A stretch of DNA of 64,000 nucleotides from Cereibacter johrii (GCF_001720585.1 NZ_MABH01000248.1:24367-88366); one strand, 5' to 3'; positions 11,019-19,651 are shown, counted from the first letter of the stretch. The notes: generated by a model not told the origin, from the sequence alone. Numbers and translations are program-made.

Positions 11019-11166
11019 ATCCGGCCTTGACGGCCGGATCAAAAGCCCATAGATCACGGCGTCCCGCGAGGGAATCGTCCAGCGACGGGTTTTGTCCTGC
11101 GGCGAACAGTCCGGAGCGACTGCCGGCTCCGGTGGTTGTGAAAAAAGGTCCTGGAATTACGGGACC
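11019..11166 (+). promoter_or_regulatory. adk-rpsM spacer with two hairpins
   Basis: The spacer holds a perfect 8-bp stem ATCCGGCC/GGCCGGAT (11019-11026, 11032-11039) right after adk, without a clean T-run, and a 7-bp stem GGTCCTG/CGGGACC (11147-11153, 11160-11166) just upstream of the rpsM ribosome-binding site. The first may mark a transcript end; the second is placed where it could influence rpsM translation, whose start is a weak TTG. No promoter could be assigned with confidence. Confidence 0.35.
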
Positions 11167-11186
11167 GCAACAAAAGGAAGAAACGT

Positions 11187-11555
11187 TTGGCACGTATTGC
11201 TGGCGTCAACATCCCGACCGCGAAACGGGTTCCGATCGCGCTCACCTACATCCACGGCATCGGCGACTTCGTGGCCGGTCAGATCTGTGACGCCGTGGGC
11301 ATCGACCGCGCCCGTCGCGTCAATGAACTGTCCGACGCCGAAGTGCTGGCGATCCGCGAGTACATCGATGCGAACGTGACCGTCGAGGGCGACCTGCGTC
11401 GCGAGACCTCGATGAACATCAAGCGCCTGATGGATCTCGGCTGCTACCGCGGCCTGCGTCACCGTCGCGGCCTGCCGGTGCGCGGTCAGCGCACGCACAC
11501 CAACGCCCGCACCCGCAAGGGCCCGGCCAAAGCCATTGCCGGCAAGAAGAAATAA
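11187..11555 (+). CDS. rpsM: 30S ribosomal protein S13 (TTG start)
   Basis: 122 residues. The first codon is TTG at 11187, giving (M)[20 protein letters not shown], which matches S13 exactly from residue 2; no in-frame ATG offers a similar N-terminus. AAAGGAAG lies about 6-12 bases upstream. The helix-two-turn-helix region and the basic C-terminal [20 protein letters not shown] are intact. S13 forms head bridges with the 50S subunit and contacts the P-site tRNA. A TTG start in a highly expressed ribosomal gene is unusual. It begins the alpha-operon-type block rpsM-rpsK-rpoA-rplQ; rpsD is not in the block. Confidence 0.96.
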   Translation: MARIAGVNIPTAKRVPIALTYIHGIGDFVAGQICDAVGIDRARRVNELSDAEVLAIREYIDANVTVEGDLRRETSMNIKRLMDLGCYRGLRHRRGLPVRGQRTHTNARTRKGPAKAIAGKKK

Positions 11556-11568
11556 GGGGCGCTGAGAC

Positions 11569-11958
11569 ATGGCACGTGACAAGACCCGCATGAAGCGCAA
11601 GGAACGCAAGAACATCGCCGCCGGCGTTGCTCATGTGAACTCCTCGTTCAACAACACCAAGATCCTGATTTCCGACGTGCAGGGCAACGCGATCTCCTGG
11701 TCGTCGGCCGGCACCATGGGCTTCAAGGGCTCGCGGAAATCGACGCCCTACGCGGCGCAGATGGCCGCCGAGGACGCCGCCAAGAAGGCTCAGGACCACG
11801 GCATGAAGACCATCGAGGTCGAAGTGCAGGGCCCGGGTTCGGGGCGCGAATCGGCGCTCCGCGCGCTGGCCGCCGCTGGCCTCAACATCACCTCGATTCG
11901 CGACGTGACGCCGATGGCGCACAACGGCTGCCGTCCGCCGAAACGCCGTCGCGTCTGA
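11569..11958 (+). CDS. rpsK: 30S ribosomal protein S11
   Basis: 129 residues. Typical features are [40 protein letters not shown] and the C-terminal [19 protein letters not shown]11 lies on the platform near the E site and the Shine-Dalgarno helix. AAGGGGCGCTGAGAC precedes the ATG; it follows rpsM by 13 bases. Confidence 0.98.
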   Translation: MARDKTRMKRKERKNIAAGVAHVNSSFNNTKILISDVQGNAISWSSAGTMGFKGSRKSTPYAAQMAAEDAAKKAQDHGMKTIEVEVQGPGSGRESALRALAAAGLNITSIRDVTPMAHNGCRPPKRRRV

Positions 11959-11974
11959 CCGCACATCCATCGGG

Positions 11975-12002
11975 TCGGGCCGCGCCATCTGGTGCGGCCC
12001 GA
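11975..12002 (+). promoter_or_regulatory. Strong hairpin between rpsK and rpoA
   Basis: TCGGGCCGC (11975-11983) pairs perfectly with GCGGCCCGA (11994-12002); the loop can extend the helix by three more pairs around ATCT. It lies 17 bases after rpsK and 72 before rpoA. There is no proper T-run, so RNA processing, partial termination or differential stability between ribosomal genes and rpoA is more likely than termination. Confidence 0.5.
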
Positions 12003-12073
12003 TCGACTTGTTCAGATCCTCGGGCGTTGCCGGCTTACGGACATGGGCTGGCGACAGGTATGGAGGCAAACGC

Positions 12074-13090
12074 ATGATCCACAAGAACTGGGCCGAGCTG
12101 ATCAAGCCGACGCAGCTGGTCGTCAAGCCGGGTGCCGATCCGGCCCGGGTCGCCACCGTGATTGCGGAGCCGCTCGAGCGCGGCTTCGGTCTGACGCTGG
12201 GCAACGCGCTGCGCCGCGTGCTGCTCTCGTCGCTTCAGGGGGCCGCCATCACCTCCGTCCAGATCGACAACGTGCTGCACGAGTTCTCGTCGGTGGCCGG
12301 CGTCCGTGAGGATGTGACCGACATCGTCCTGAACCTGAAGGGCGTCTCGATCAAGATGGAGGTCGAGGGTCCGAAGCGTCTGTCGATCTCCGCCAAGGGG
12401 CCGGGCGTCGTCACGGCGGGCGATATCTCGGAATCGAACGGCATCGAGATCCTGAACAAGGACCATGTCATCTGCCACCTCGACGAGGGGGCGGACGTGT
12501 TCATGGAGCTGACCGTGAACACCGGCAAGGGCTATGTCGCGGCGGACAAGAACCGCCCCGAGGATGCGCCGATCGGCCTCATTCCGATCGACGCGATCTA
12601 TTCGCCGGTGAAGAAGGTGAGCTACGAAGTCACGCCGACCCGCGAGGGCCAGGTGCTCGACTATGACAAGCTCACCATGCGGATCGAGACCGACGGCGGC
12701 CTGACCCCGGACGATGCCGTGGCCTATGCGGCGCGCATCCTGCAGGATCAGCTGTCGATCTTCGTGAACTTCGAAGAGCCGGAATCGGCCACCCGCCACG
12801 ACGTGGAGGACGGGCTGGAGTTCAACCCGCTGCTCCTCAAGAAGGTGGACGAGCTCGAACTGTCGGTCCGCTCGGCGAACTGCCTCAAGAACGACAATAT
12901 CGTCTATATCGGCGATCTCATCCAGAAGACCGAAGCCGAGATGCTCCGCACCCCGAACTTCGGCCGCAAGTCGCTCAACGAGATCAAGGAAGTGCTCTCG
13001 GGCATGGGTCTGCACCTCGGCATGGATGTCGAGGACTGGCCGCCGGAGAACATCGAGGATCTGGCCAAGCGCTTCGAAGACCAGTTCTGA
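12074..13090 (+). CDS. rpoA: DNA-directed RNA polymerase subunit alpha
   Basis: 338 residues, usual length. The N-terminal dimerisation domain includes [20 protein letters not shown]; the C-terminal domain that contacts UP elements and activators is visible as [20 protein letters not shown] and [17 protein letters not shown]. Alpha starts core polymerase assembly. The start at ATG 12074 follows TATGGAGGCAAACGC; a longer in-frame reading from 12008 has no homology. It lies in the conserved rpsK-rpoA-rplQ order. Confidence 0.98.
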   Translation: MIHKNWAELIKPTQLVVKPGADPARVATVIAEPLERGFGLTLGNALRRVLLSSLQGAAITSVQIDNVLHEFSSVAGVREDVTDIVLNLKGVSIKMEVEGPKRLSISAKGPGVVTAGDISESNGIEILNKDHVICHLDEGADVFMELTVNTGKGYVAADKNRPEDAPIGLIPIDAIYSPVKKVSYEVTPTREGQVLDYDKLTMRIETDGGLTPDDAVAYAARILQDQLSIFVNFEEPESATRHDVEDGLEFNPLLLKKVDELELSVRSANCLKNDNIVYIGDLIQKTEAEMLRTPNFGRKSLNEIKEVLSGMGLHLGMDVEDWPPENIEDLAKRFEDQF

Positions 13091-13094
13091 GGGC

Positions 13095-13111
13095 GGGGGC
13101 GTCATGCCCCC
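13095..13111 (+). promoter_or_regulatory. Hairpin between rpoA and rplQ
   Basis: GGGGGC (13095-13100) pairs with GCCCCC (13106-13111) around GTCAT, five bases after the rpoA stop. GGGCGGG and CCCGCCC further out could extend the structure. There is no T-run. A role in transcript processing or in adjusting rplQ against rpoA levels is only a guess. Confidence 0.35.
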
Positions 13112-13190
13112 CTCTCGGCCCCCGGGCAATCCCGCCCCAAAGAAGCCCGTCGCACCGCACGTCGGGCAGGACAAAGCATAGGAGACCATC

Positions 13191-13610
13191 ATGCGTCACG
13201 CCCGCGGCTATCGCCGCCTGAACCGCACCCACGAGCACCGCAAGGCGCTGTTTGCCAACATGGCCGGCTCGCTTATCGAGCATGAGCAGATCAAGACGAC
13301 CCTGCCGAAGGCCAAGGAACTGCGTCCGATCATCGAAAAGCTGATCACGCTGGCCAAGCGCGGCGACCTGCACGCCCGCCGTCAGGCTGCGGCGCAGCTC
13401 AAGGAAGACCGTCACGTCGCCCGGCTGTTCGAGATCCTCGGGCCGCGCTACGCCGAGCGCGCCGGCGGCTATGTCCGCGTGCTGAAAGCCGGTTTCCGCT
13501 ATGGGGACATGGCGCCGATGGCGATCATCGAATTTGTCGACCGCGATCCGAATGCGAAGGGCGCCGCCGACAAGGCGCGCACCGCTGCCGAAGAAGCGCT
13601 GGAAGAATAA
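13191..13610 (+). CDS. rplQ: 50S ribosomal protein L17
   Basis: 139 residues. Starts [20 protein letters not shown] and contains [20 protein letters not shown] and [20 protein letters not shown], all L17 features. L17 is an early 50S protein near the tunnel exit. ATAGGAGACCATC precedes the ATG. It is the last gene of the ribosomal cluster and is followed by a strong terminator. Confidence 0.98.
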   Translation: MRHARGYRRLNRTHEHRKALFANMAGSLIEHEQIKTTLPKAKELRPIIEKLITLAKRGDLHARRQAAAQLKEDRHVARLFEILGPRYAERAGGYVRVLKAGFRYGDMAPMAIIEFVDRDPNAKGAADKARTAAEEALEE

Positions 13611-13634
13611 GACCGTTTCCGGTCTTGCGATTTG

Positions 13635-13668
13635 GGCCTGTCTCCTTGGAGATGGGCCTTTTTCTTTT
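13635..13668 (+). terminator. Intrinsic terminator after rplQ
   Basis: GGCCTGTCTCC pairs with GGAGATGGGCC through an imperfect stem with two G-T pairs and a tight loop, followed by TTTTTCTTTTT (13659-13668). It lies 24 bases after rplQ and ends the ribosomal cluster. Confidence 0.85.
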
Positions 13669-13782
13669 TGGCACCATGGGCTTTTGTTTCATGACCAAAG
13701 GGATGGGATTACCGCGAAAGGCAGTTCAAGACAGGCGGATTCACCGTTGCCAAAAAACGTGTTTGCTTCATGAGATGGTTGT

Positions 13783-13800
13783 CATAAAGCTAGCTTTGTG
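13783..13800. promoter_or_regulatory. Palindromic operator candidate at the luxR-type gene
   Basis: CATAAAGCTAGCTTTGTG is an 18-bp inverted repeat with a perfect 12-bp core AAAGCTAGCTTT (13786-13797) and two further pairs outside one mismatch. Its size and dyad symmetry are like lux-type boxes, though the sequence is not the Vibrio consensus. It overlaps the GTG at 13798, which argues that translation of the regulator begins downstream and that this is a binding site, perhaps for autoregulation. Confidence 0.45.
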
Positions 13801-13869
13801 ACGGCGCAGGGATCGCCGAATATCGAGCTTGTGTCCATCCCAAGCGATTTGCTGTGCACTGTTTCCCGA

Positions 13870-14481
13870 ATGACGATGAATTCAAAAATCGATCTTGAAA
13901 TCAGTCAGCTCCGGCGCATGGCCACGGCAGGCTTCTTTCTTGGCCTGCACGTCCGCTTCACCTCGCCGCTCATCACCATGCAATCATACCGCGAGGACTG
14001 GATCGAGTATTACACGGAAAAGGGATATGTCATTTATGATCCCACGATCCGCTGGGCGTTGAGCGAAACGGGCCATCGCAGGTGGAGCGATCTGGCAGAG
14101 CAGGATACGCGCGGTGTCTTCGCGGCTGCCGCGCAATTCGATCTCCGCTATGGCGTCACATGTTCATGGGGCGCACGGGAATCGCGCAGCCTGGGGAGTT
14201 TTGCGCGTTCGGACAGGGAATTTACCGACCGCGAGGTCGAGTTGATCTTTTCCCTGTTCCAGCGGCTTCACGAACTGACCCAGCCGCCCCATGAATTGAC
14301 GCAACCGCAGATCGAGGCGCTGCGCTGCATCGCCAGTGGCGACCGCCACGCGGCGGCGGCGATGAAACTCGGCATTTCCGAAAGCGCGCTGAAGGCGCGG
14401 ATCGCCAGCGCGCGCCAGCGACTCGGCGCCCGCACCACCGCCGAGGCCATCCAGCGGGCCAAGGAATACCGCCTGATCTGA
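13870..14481 (+). CDS. LuxR-family regulator with autoinducer-binding domain, no adjacent luxI
   Basis: 203 residues from ATG 13870; a GTG at 13798 would add 24 residues but sits on a palindrome and has no ribosome-binding site, and ATG 13876 is also possible. The N-terminal half resembles the acyl-homoserine-lactone domain: conserved Trp, Tyr, Asp-Pro and Trp appear in EDWIEYY, YDPTIRW and RRWSD. The C-terminal 65 residues form a LuxR helix-turn-helix (LTQPQIEALRCIASG ... GISESALKARIASARQRLG). It likely binds DNA in response to an acyl-HSL or related ligand. No synthase gene lies nearby, so it looks like an orphan (solo) receptor. The gene and its upstream region are less GC-rich than their neighbours, hinting at transfer. 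Ligand unknown. Confidence 0.8.
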   Translation: MTMNSKIDLEISQLRRMATAGFFLGLHVRFTSPLITMQSYREDWIEYYTEKGYVIYDPTIRWALSETGHRRWSDLAEQDTRGVFAAAAQFDLRYGVTCSWGARESRSLGSFARSDREFTDREVELIFSLFQRLHELTQPPHELTQPQIEALRCIASGDRHAAAAMKLGISESALKARIASARQRLGARTTAEAIQRAKEYRLI

Positions 14482-14484
14482 CGC

Positions 14485-14512
14485 TTGCACCGGGGCGGGC
14501 GGCGATTACATA
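14485..14512 (+). promoter_or_regulatory. Possible sigma-70-like promoter of the DegP gene
   Basis: TTGCAC (14485-14490), a 16-base spacer and TACATA (14507-14512) lie 25 bases before the protease start. The match is fair, not strong, and no envelope-stress sigma motif was recognised. Confidence 0.35.
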
Positions 14513-14537
14513 TCGCTGCGTCCCATGAGGTGTTTCG

Positions 14538-15923
14538 ATGCGCAAGGCGCTGCTTGCCCTTTCCCTGATCGCTCTCCTGTCGCCGCTCGCCGCGCCTGCC
14601 GAGACGCGCCTGCCCGAGAGCGCGGCCGAGATCTCGCTCTCCTTCGCGCCGGTGGTCCGCTCGGCGGCACCGGCGGTCGTGAACATCTATGCCACGCGGG
14701 TCGTCGAGCAGCGCGTCAGCCCCTTCGCGGCCGATCCCTTCTTCGACCAGCTCTTCCGCGATTTCGGTCGCCGCCAGCCGCGGGTGCAGAACTCGCTGGG
14801 CTCGGGCGTGATCGTCTCCGGCGACGGCATCGTGGTTTCGAACTATCATGTGGTGGGACAGGCGGATGCGATCCGGGTCGTGCTGAACGACCGGCGGGAA
14901 TATGAGGCCGAGGTGATGCTCGCGGATGAGGACAGCGACCTCGCGGTGCTGAAGCTGGAGGATGCCAGGGATCTGCCGCATCTGGGCCTGCGCGATTCCG
15001 ACGGTGTCGAGGTGGGGGAGCTGGTGCTGGCCATCGGCAATCCGTTCGGCGTGGGCCAGACCGTGTCGCAGGGCATCGTCTCGGGTCTCGCGCGCTCGGG
15101 GCTCTCGATCGACGGCGGGCGCGGCTATTTCATCCAGACGGACGCGGCCATCAACCCCGGCAACTCGGGTGGCGCGCTGGTGGACACGGCGGGGAGGCTT
15201 GTGGGCATCAACACGGCGATCCTCACGCAGTCCGGCGGCTCGAACGGGATCGGCTTCGCCATTCCCGCCAATCTCGTGCGCAGCTTCCTTGCGCAGGCGG
15301 AGGCGGGCGAGGCGCGGTTCCAGCGCCCCTGGGCCGGCGTCAACGGGCAGGCGGTCGATGCCGGCATGGCCGAGGCGATGGGGCTCGAACGCCCAGAAGG
15401 GGTGGTGCTGACCGAACTCGATCCCGAGAGCCCGTTCCGCGCCGCGGGCCTGCGCGCGGGCGATGTGGTGGTGGCGCTGGAGGGGCTGCGCACCGACAGC
15501 CCGCAGGAGGTGATCTTCCGGCTCTCCTCTCTCGGCATCGGCGCGCGCGCCTCCGTGACCTATCTGCGCGACGGCGAGACGCGCGAGGCCGAGATCGCGC
15601 TCGTTGTGGCGCCCGACAAGCCGCCGCGCGAGACGGTGACGCTGCGCGAGACGGTCCTTGCCGGGCTCACGGTCGAGCGGCTCAATCCCGCGGTGCGCGC
15701 CGAGCTGAACCTGCCCCTGACGCTCGAAGGGGTGGTGGTGCGCGCGTCCGAGGCGACGGCGGCCCGGACGGGCCTGCGGCCGGGCGATATCCTGCTCGAG
15801 ATCAACGGCCGCCGGATCGAGCGTCCGCGCGATGTGGAGCGCGCCGCGCAGGAGCGGGTGCGCTGGTGGCAGATCGACGTCCTCCGCGACGGCAAGCCGC
15901 TGCGACTGCGCTTCCGTCTGTGA
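14538..15923 (+). CDS. Periplasmic serine protease, DegP/HtrA family
   Basis: 461 residues with an N-terminal signal peptide (hydrophobic stretch to about residue 21, cleavage near APAET). The trypsin-like domain shows the catalytic triad His104 (SNYHVVG), Asp134 (DSDLAVL) and Ser210 (NPGNSGGAL). Two PDZ domains follow, roughly residues 265-350 (RPWAGVNGQAV..., AGLRAGDVVVALEG) and 380-461 (TGLRPGDILLEINGRR). Such proteases degrade or refold misfolded envelope proteins. The gene follows the luxR-type gene by 56 bases and precedes rarA by 38, all on the same strand. DegP, DegQ and DegS-type functions cannot be separated from sequence, although two PDZ domains argue against DegS. Confidence 0.92.
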   Translation: MRKALLALSLIALLSPLAAPAETRLPESAAEISLSFAPVVRSAAPAVVNIYATRVVEQRVSPFAADPFFDQLFRDFGRRQPRVQNSLGSGVIVSGDGIVVSNYHVVGQADAIRVVLNDRREYEAEVMLADEDSDLAVLKLEDARDLPHLGLRDSDGVEVGELVLAIGNPFGVGQTVSQGIVSGLARSGLSIDGGRGYFIQTDAAINPGNSGGALVDTAGRLVGINTAILTQSGGSNGIGFAIPANLVRSFLAQAEAGEARFQRPWAGVNGQAVDAGMAEAMGLERPEGVVLTELDPESPFRAAGLRAGDVVVALEGLRTDSPQEVIFRLSSLGIGARASVTYLRDGETREAEIALVVAPDKPPRETVTLRETVLAGLTVERLNPAVRAELNLPLTLEGVVVRASEATAARTGLRPGDILLEINGRRIERPRDVERAAQERVRWWQIDVLRDGKPLRLRFRL

Positions 15924-15961
15924 CCCTTTCCCCGCCCTCGCGGCGCGCGTAGGCTTCGCCC

Positions 15962-17275
15962 ATGTCCGACCTCTTCGACCGAGAGCCTGCGCCCCCGCAG
16001 CCCGATGCCCCCCGACCGCTGGCCGACCGGCTGCGGCCGAAGTCGCTGGCCGAGGTGATCGGGCAGGGCAAGGTCCTGTCGCCCGACGGGCCCTTGGGCG
16101 CCATGCTGGCCTCGGGCAGCCTGTCGTCGCTGATCCTCTGGGGACCGCCGGGCGTGGGCAAGACCACCATCGCCCGGTTGCTCGCGAAGGAGACCGACCT
16201 CGCCTTCGTGCAGATCTCGGCGATCTTCACCGGCGTGCCCGACCTTCGGAAGGTGTTCGAGGCGGCGAAGCTCCGGCGGGCGAACGGGCAGGGGACGCTC
16301 CTGTTCGTCGATGAGATCCACCGCTTCAACAAGGCCCAGCAGGATGGCTTCCTGCCGCACATGGAGGACGGGACCATCCTCCTCGTGGGCGCCACCACCG
16401 AGAACCCCTCGTTCGAGCTGAACGCGGCCCTCATGTCGCGGGCCCAGGTGATCGTGCTCGAACGGCTGAGCCTCGCCGATCTCGAACGTCTGGCCCAGCG
16501 GGCCGAGCACGAGACGGGGCGTGCCCTGCCGCTCGACGGTCCCGCGCGCGAGGCGCTTCTGGAGATGGCCGACGGCGACGGACGGGCGCTTCTGAACCTC
16601 GTCGAGCAGGTGATGGCCTGGAAGGTCAAGGGTCCGCTCGACCGCGACCAGCTTGCCACACGCCTCATGCGGCGGGCCGCGAAATACGACAAGTCGGGCG
16701 AGGAGCATTACAACCTCATCTCGGCCCTGCACAAATCCGTGCGCGGATCGGACCCCGATGCCGCGCTCTACTGGTTCGCGCGGATGCTCGAGGGCGGCGA
16801 GGATCCCCGCTTCCTCGCCCGGCGCATCACCCGCATGGCGGTCGAGGACATCGGCCTTGCCGATCCGCAGGCGCAGGGGATCTGCCTCGAGGCCTGGGCC
16901 ACCTACGAACGGCTGGGGTCGCCCGAGGGCGAGCTCGCGCTGGCCGAGGCGCTGGTCTATCTGGCGCTCAGCCCGAAATCGAACGCGATCTACACTGCCT
17001 ACAAGGCCGCGCGGGCGGCGGCGAAGCAGACCGGCTCCGAGCCGCCGCCGAAACATATCCTGAATGCGCCGACGAAGATGATGAAGGAGATCGGCTACGG
17101 CTCGGGCTACCAGTACGATCACGATGCCGAGGACGGCTTCTCGGGCCAGAACTACTTCCCCGAGGGCATGAAGCGCCCGGTCTGGTATCTGCCGCAGGAG
17201 CGGGGGTTCGAGCGGGAACTGAAGAAGCGCACCGACTATTTCTCCAAGCTCCGCGCCAAGCGGCAGGGCGGTTGA
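15962..17275 (+). CDS. rarA: Replication-associated recombination protein RarA (MgsA)
   Basis: 437 residues, normal length. AAA+ ATPase related to clamp loaders and RuvB: Walker A GPPGVGKT at 61-68, Walker B LLFVDEIH at about 113-120, sensor segment LVGATTENPSFELNAAL, and the C-terminal tetramerisation region with KHILNAPTKMMKEIGYG. RarA acts at stalled forks in the cytoplasm, with single-strand-binding protein and RecA-linked pathways. The N-terminal MSDLF resembles the beta-clamp/SSB-contact ends found in this family. It begins a + strand run with crcB, rluC and an ATP12-type gene. Confidence 0.95.
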   Translation: MSDLFDREPAPPQPDAPRPLADRLRPKSLAEVIGQGKVLSPDGPLGAMLASGSLSSLILWGPPGVGKTTIARLLAKETDLAFVQISAIFTGVPDLRKVFEAAKLRRANGQGTLLFVDEIHRFNKAQQDGFLPHMEDGTILLVGATTENPSFELNAALMSRAQVIVLERLSLADLERLAQRAEHETGRALPLDGPAREALLEMADGDGRALLNLVEQVMAWKVKGPLDRDQLATRLMRRAAKYDKSGEEHYNLISALHKSVRGSDPDAALYWFARMLEGGEDPRFLARRITRMAVEDIGLADPQAQGICLEAWATYERLGSPEGELALAEALVYLALSPKSNAIYTAYKAARAAAKQTGSEPPPKHILNAPTKMMKEIGYGSGYQYDHDAEDGFSGQNYFPEGMKRPVWYLPQERGFERELKKRTDYFSKLRAKRQGG

Positions 17276-17306
17276 CATTGACCCTTGCGGGGAACAGAGA
17301 AGCGCG

Positions 17307-17681
17307 ATGATCAGCTCTCTCTTACAGGTGGCGCTTGGCGGCGCCCTCGGCGCCTCGGCGCGCTATCTGACCAATGTCGGCAGTATGCGCCTCTTCGGTC
17401 CGTCCTTCCCGGTCGGGACCATGGTCGTCAACGTGGCGGGCTCGTTCCTGATGGGCGTGCTGGTGGTGGTGCTGGCCCACAAGGGCGACCGCTACGCGCC
17501 GCTTCTCATGACGGGAATGCTGGGCGGCTTCACGACCTTTTCGGCCTTTTCGCTGGATGCGGTCACGCTCTACGAGCGCGGGCAGGCGGGGCTTGCCGCG
17601 GCCTATGTGGGGCTTTCGGTGGGGCTGTCGCTCGTGGGGCTGATGGCCGGCATGGCGGCGGTTCGGGGATGGATGGCATGA
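17307..17681 (+). CDS. crcB: Fluoride exporter CrcB (Fluc channel)
   Basis: 124 residues with four membrane helices. The family signature GGFTTFSAFSLD and the NVAGSFLMG motif, which line the fluoride path and central sodium site, are intact. Fluc proteins form dual-topology dimers in the inner membrane and let fluoride leave the cell. No fluoride riboswitch was recognised in the 31 bases before it, consistent with read-through from rarA. Its stop overlaps the rluC start (ATGA), implying translational coupling of a fluoride channel with a pseudouridine synthase, a frequent but unexplained pairing. Confidence 0.94.
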   Translation: MISSLLQVALGGALGASARYLTNVGSMRLFGPSFPVGTMVVNVAGSFLMGVLVVVLAHKGDRYAPLLMTGMLGGFTTFSAFSLDAVTLYERGQAGLAAAYVGLSVGLSLVGLMAGMAAVRGWMA

Positions 17682-18718
17682 GCAGCGTGCAGCTTCTGAA
17701 GGTGACGGCAGACGAGGGCGAGCAAAGGCTCGACCGCTGGTTCAAGCGCCGCTTCCCGCATGTGACGCAGGGCGCCGTGGAGAAGATGTGCCGCACCGGG
17801 CAGGTGCGCGTCGACGGCGCGCGGGCCAAGGCCTCGGACCGCGTGGCCGAGGGCATGGAGATCCGTGTGCCGCCGCTGCCCGATCCGGATGCGCCGCGGC
17901 CGCAGGCGTCGCGGGTCACGAAGTCCGACGAGCAGATGATCCAGGACTGCGTGATCTACCGCGACAACGACATCATCGTGCTGAACAAGCCCGCGGGCCT
18001 GCCCTCGCAGGGAGGCTCGGGGCAGGGCGAGCGGCATGTCGACGGGCTGACCGAGGCGCTGAAGTTCGGCTACAAGGAGCGGCCCAAGCTGGTGCACCGG
18101 CTCGACAAGGACACGTCGGGCGTGCTGGTGCTGGCGCGCACCGACCGCGTAGCGCGGGCGCTCTCCGAGAGTTTCCGCCACCGCAACACGCGCAAGATCT
18201 ACTGGGCGCTGGTCGCGGGCGTGCCCAGCCCGAAACAGGGCTCGATCAAATATGCGCTGATGAAGGCGCCGGGCCACGGGCGCGGCGGCGAGGGCGAGAA
18301 GATGCTCTGCATCCATCCCGCCAAGGTGGGCGACTACCCCGAGGCCAAGCGCGCCCAGACCGACTTCTTCACCCTCTGGTTCCTCGGCAACCGCTGCGCC
18401 TGGATGGCGCTTTCGCCGATCACGGGGCGCACGCACCAGCTGCGCGCCCATATGGCCGAGCTCGGCCATCCGATCGTCGGCGACGGGAAATACGGCGGGT
18501 CGGGGCAGGAGAATCTCGGCGACGGCTGGGGGGCGCAGATCGGCGGTGAGATGAGCCGCAAGCTGCATCTCCATGCCCGCAGCCTCACCATCGAACATCC
18601 GATCAAGAAGGAACTCGTGACCTTCACCGCGCCGCTGCCCGCCCATATGGCCAAGACCTGGAAGCTGCTCGACTGGAAGGAAGGCGACGTGCCCGAAGAT
18701 CCGTTCGGAGCCTTCTGA
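17678..18718 (+). CDS. rluC: Ribosomal large subunit pseudouridine synthase, RluC/RluD type
   Basis: 346 residues. An N-terminal S4 RNA-binding domain (EQRLDRWFKRRFPHVTQGAV, about residues 13-70) precedes the RluA-family catalytic domain, whose motif LVHRLDKDTSGVLVLART contains the catalytic Asp (HRLDKDTSG). TGRTHQLRAHMAELGHPIVG is the conserved C-terminal part. It isomerises specific uridines in 23S rRNA. RluC is favoured over RluD by length and S4 domain form, but the exact target positions cannot be read. ATG 17678 overlaps the crcB stop; its own stop overlaps the next gene's ATG at 18718. Confidence 0.9.
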   Translation: MSSVQLLKVTADEGEQRLDRWFKRRFPHVTQGAVEKMCRTGQVRVDGARAKASDRVAEGMEIRVPPLPDPDAPRPQASRVTKSDEQMIQDCVIYRDNDIIVLNKPAGLPSQGGSGQGERHVDGLTEALKFGYKERPKLVHRLDKDTSGVLVLARTDRVARALSESFRHRNTRKIYWALVAGVPSPKQGSIKYALMKAPGHGRGGEGEKMLCIHPAKVGDYPEAKRAQTDFFTLWFLGNRCAWMALSPITGRTHQLRAHMAELGHPIVGDGKYGGSGQENLGDGWGAQIGGEMSRKLHLHARSLTIEHPIKKELVTFTAPLPAHMAKTWKLLDWKEGDVPEDPFGAF

Positions 18719-19425
18719 TGGCGGGGTGGGTTGCGAAACGGTTCTGGAAGGAGGCCGCCGTGGCCGAGGAGCCGGGCGGCTTCGCCGTGCTCCTCGACGG
18801 GCGCGGCGTGCGGACGCCGGCCAAGCGGCCGCTGATCCTGCCCACCCGTGCGCTGGCCGAGGCGGTCGCGTCCGAATGGCAGGCGCAGGAGGGCCAGGTG
18901 CGCCCCGAGACGATGCCCGTCACCCGCTCGGCCAATTCGGCGCTCGACAAGGTGGCGCCGCAGTTCGACGAGGTGACGGAGATGCTCGCGGCCTATGGCG
19001 GCACCGATCTCCTCTGCTACCGCGCCACGGCCCCCGAGGCGCTCGTGGCGCGGCAGGCGCAGGCCTGGGACCCGGTCCTCGCCTGGGCGGCCGGGCGGTT
19101 CGAGGCCCCGCTCGAGACCACCGCAGGCGTGATGCATCAGGCCCAGCCCGAGACCAGCCTCACCCGCCTCGCGGACCATGTTCGTGGCTTTTCTCCCTTT
19201 CAGGTTGCGGGCTTCCATGATCTCGTGGCCATCTCGGGATCGCTGATCCTGGGCCTCGGCGTGACCGAGGGACACCTCCTTCCGGAGGAGGCCTGGGAGC
19301 TCTCGCGCCTGGACGAGACCTGGCAGATCGAGCAGTGGGGCGCGGACGAGGAAGCGGCGGAAATCGAGGCGTTCCGGCGCACGGCCTTCCTGCAGGCGGC
19401 GCGATTCTACGCATTGTGCGGGTAA
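18718..19425 (+). CDS. ATP12-family F1-ATPase assembly chaperone
   Basis: 235 residues. The segments WKEAAVAEEPGGFAVLLDGR and VRTPAKRPLILPTRALAEAV, then the SEWQAQ region and PVTRSANSALDKV, are typical of ATP12 proteins, which bind the F1 alpha subunit during ATP synthase assembly in mitochondria and alphaproteobacteria. ATG 18718 overlaps the rluC stop by one base, so it belongs to the crcB-rluC translational unit. No hydrolase gene, often found beside ATP12 in relatives, lies between. The C-terminal helix (EEAAEIEAFRRTAFLQAARF) fits the family. Confidence 0.87.
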   Translation: MAGWVAKRFWKEAAVAEEPGGFAVLLDGRGVRTPAKRPLILPTRALAEAVASEWQAQEGQVRPETMPVTRSANSALDKVAPQFDEVTEMLAAYGGTDLLCYRATAPEALVARQAQAWDPVLAWAAGRFEAPLETTAGVMHQAQPETSLTRLADHVRGFSPFQVAGFHDLVAISGSLILGLGVTEGHLLPEEAWELSRLDETWQIEQWGADEEAAEIEAFRRTAFLQAARFYALCG

Positions 19426-19592
19426 CAATCCTCGGCCACGAACGGGGGATGCGTCGCAAAACCGCCCAATCGATTCGCAATCCCGTGATTTCGCTGCGCA
19501 AATGGACGCTTCTGCGGTTTGACTTGACGATTGAAACGGCTTCGGTCGACACTGGATGCCACTGTGAGGAAGGGTATCCTCCACAAGAGATG

Positions 19593-19632
19593 TCCCCGCT
19601 CACCGGGGATCAAAGAACCGCCTCAGGGGCGG
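19593..19632 (+). promoter_or_regulatory. Two hairpins in the bztA leader
   Basis: The 226-base spacer before bztA holds TTGACTTGACG at about 19520 (a possible -35 region), then stems TCCCC/GGGGA (19593-19597, 19605-19609) and CCGCC/GGCGG (19618-19622, 19628-19632) just before AGGAAGAGG and the ATG. They could shape transcript stability or translation; no known riboswitch class was recognised. Confidence 0.35.
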
Positions 19633-19651
19633 CAATCAGGAAGAGGTACGC

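Noticed and set aside
17276..17306. Fluoride riboswitch before crcB
   Set aside because: Only 31 bases separate rarA from crcB, too short for the aptamer, and none of its conserved parts is visible.
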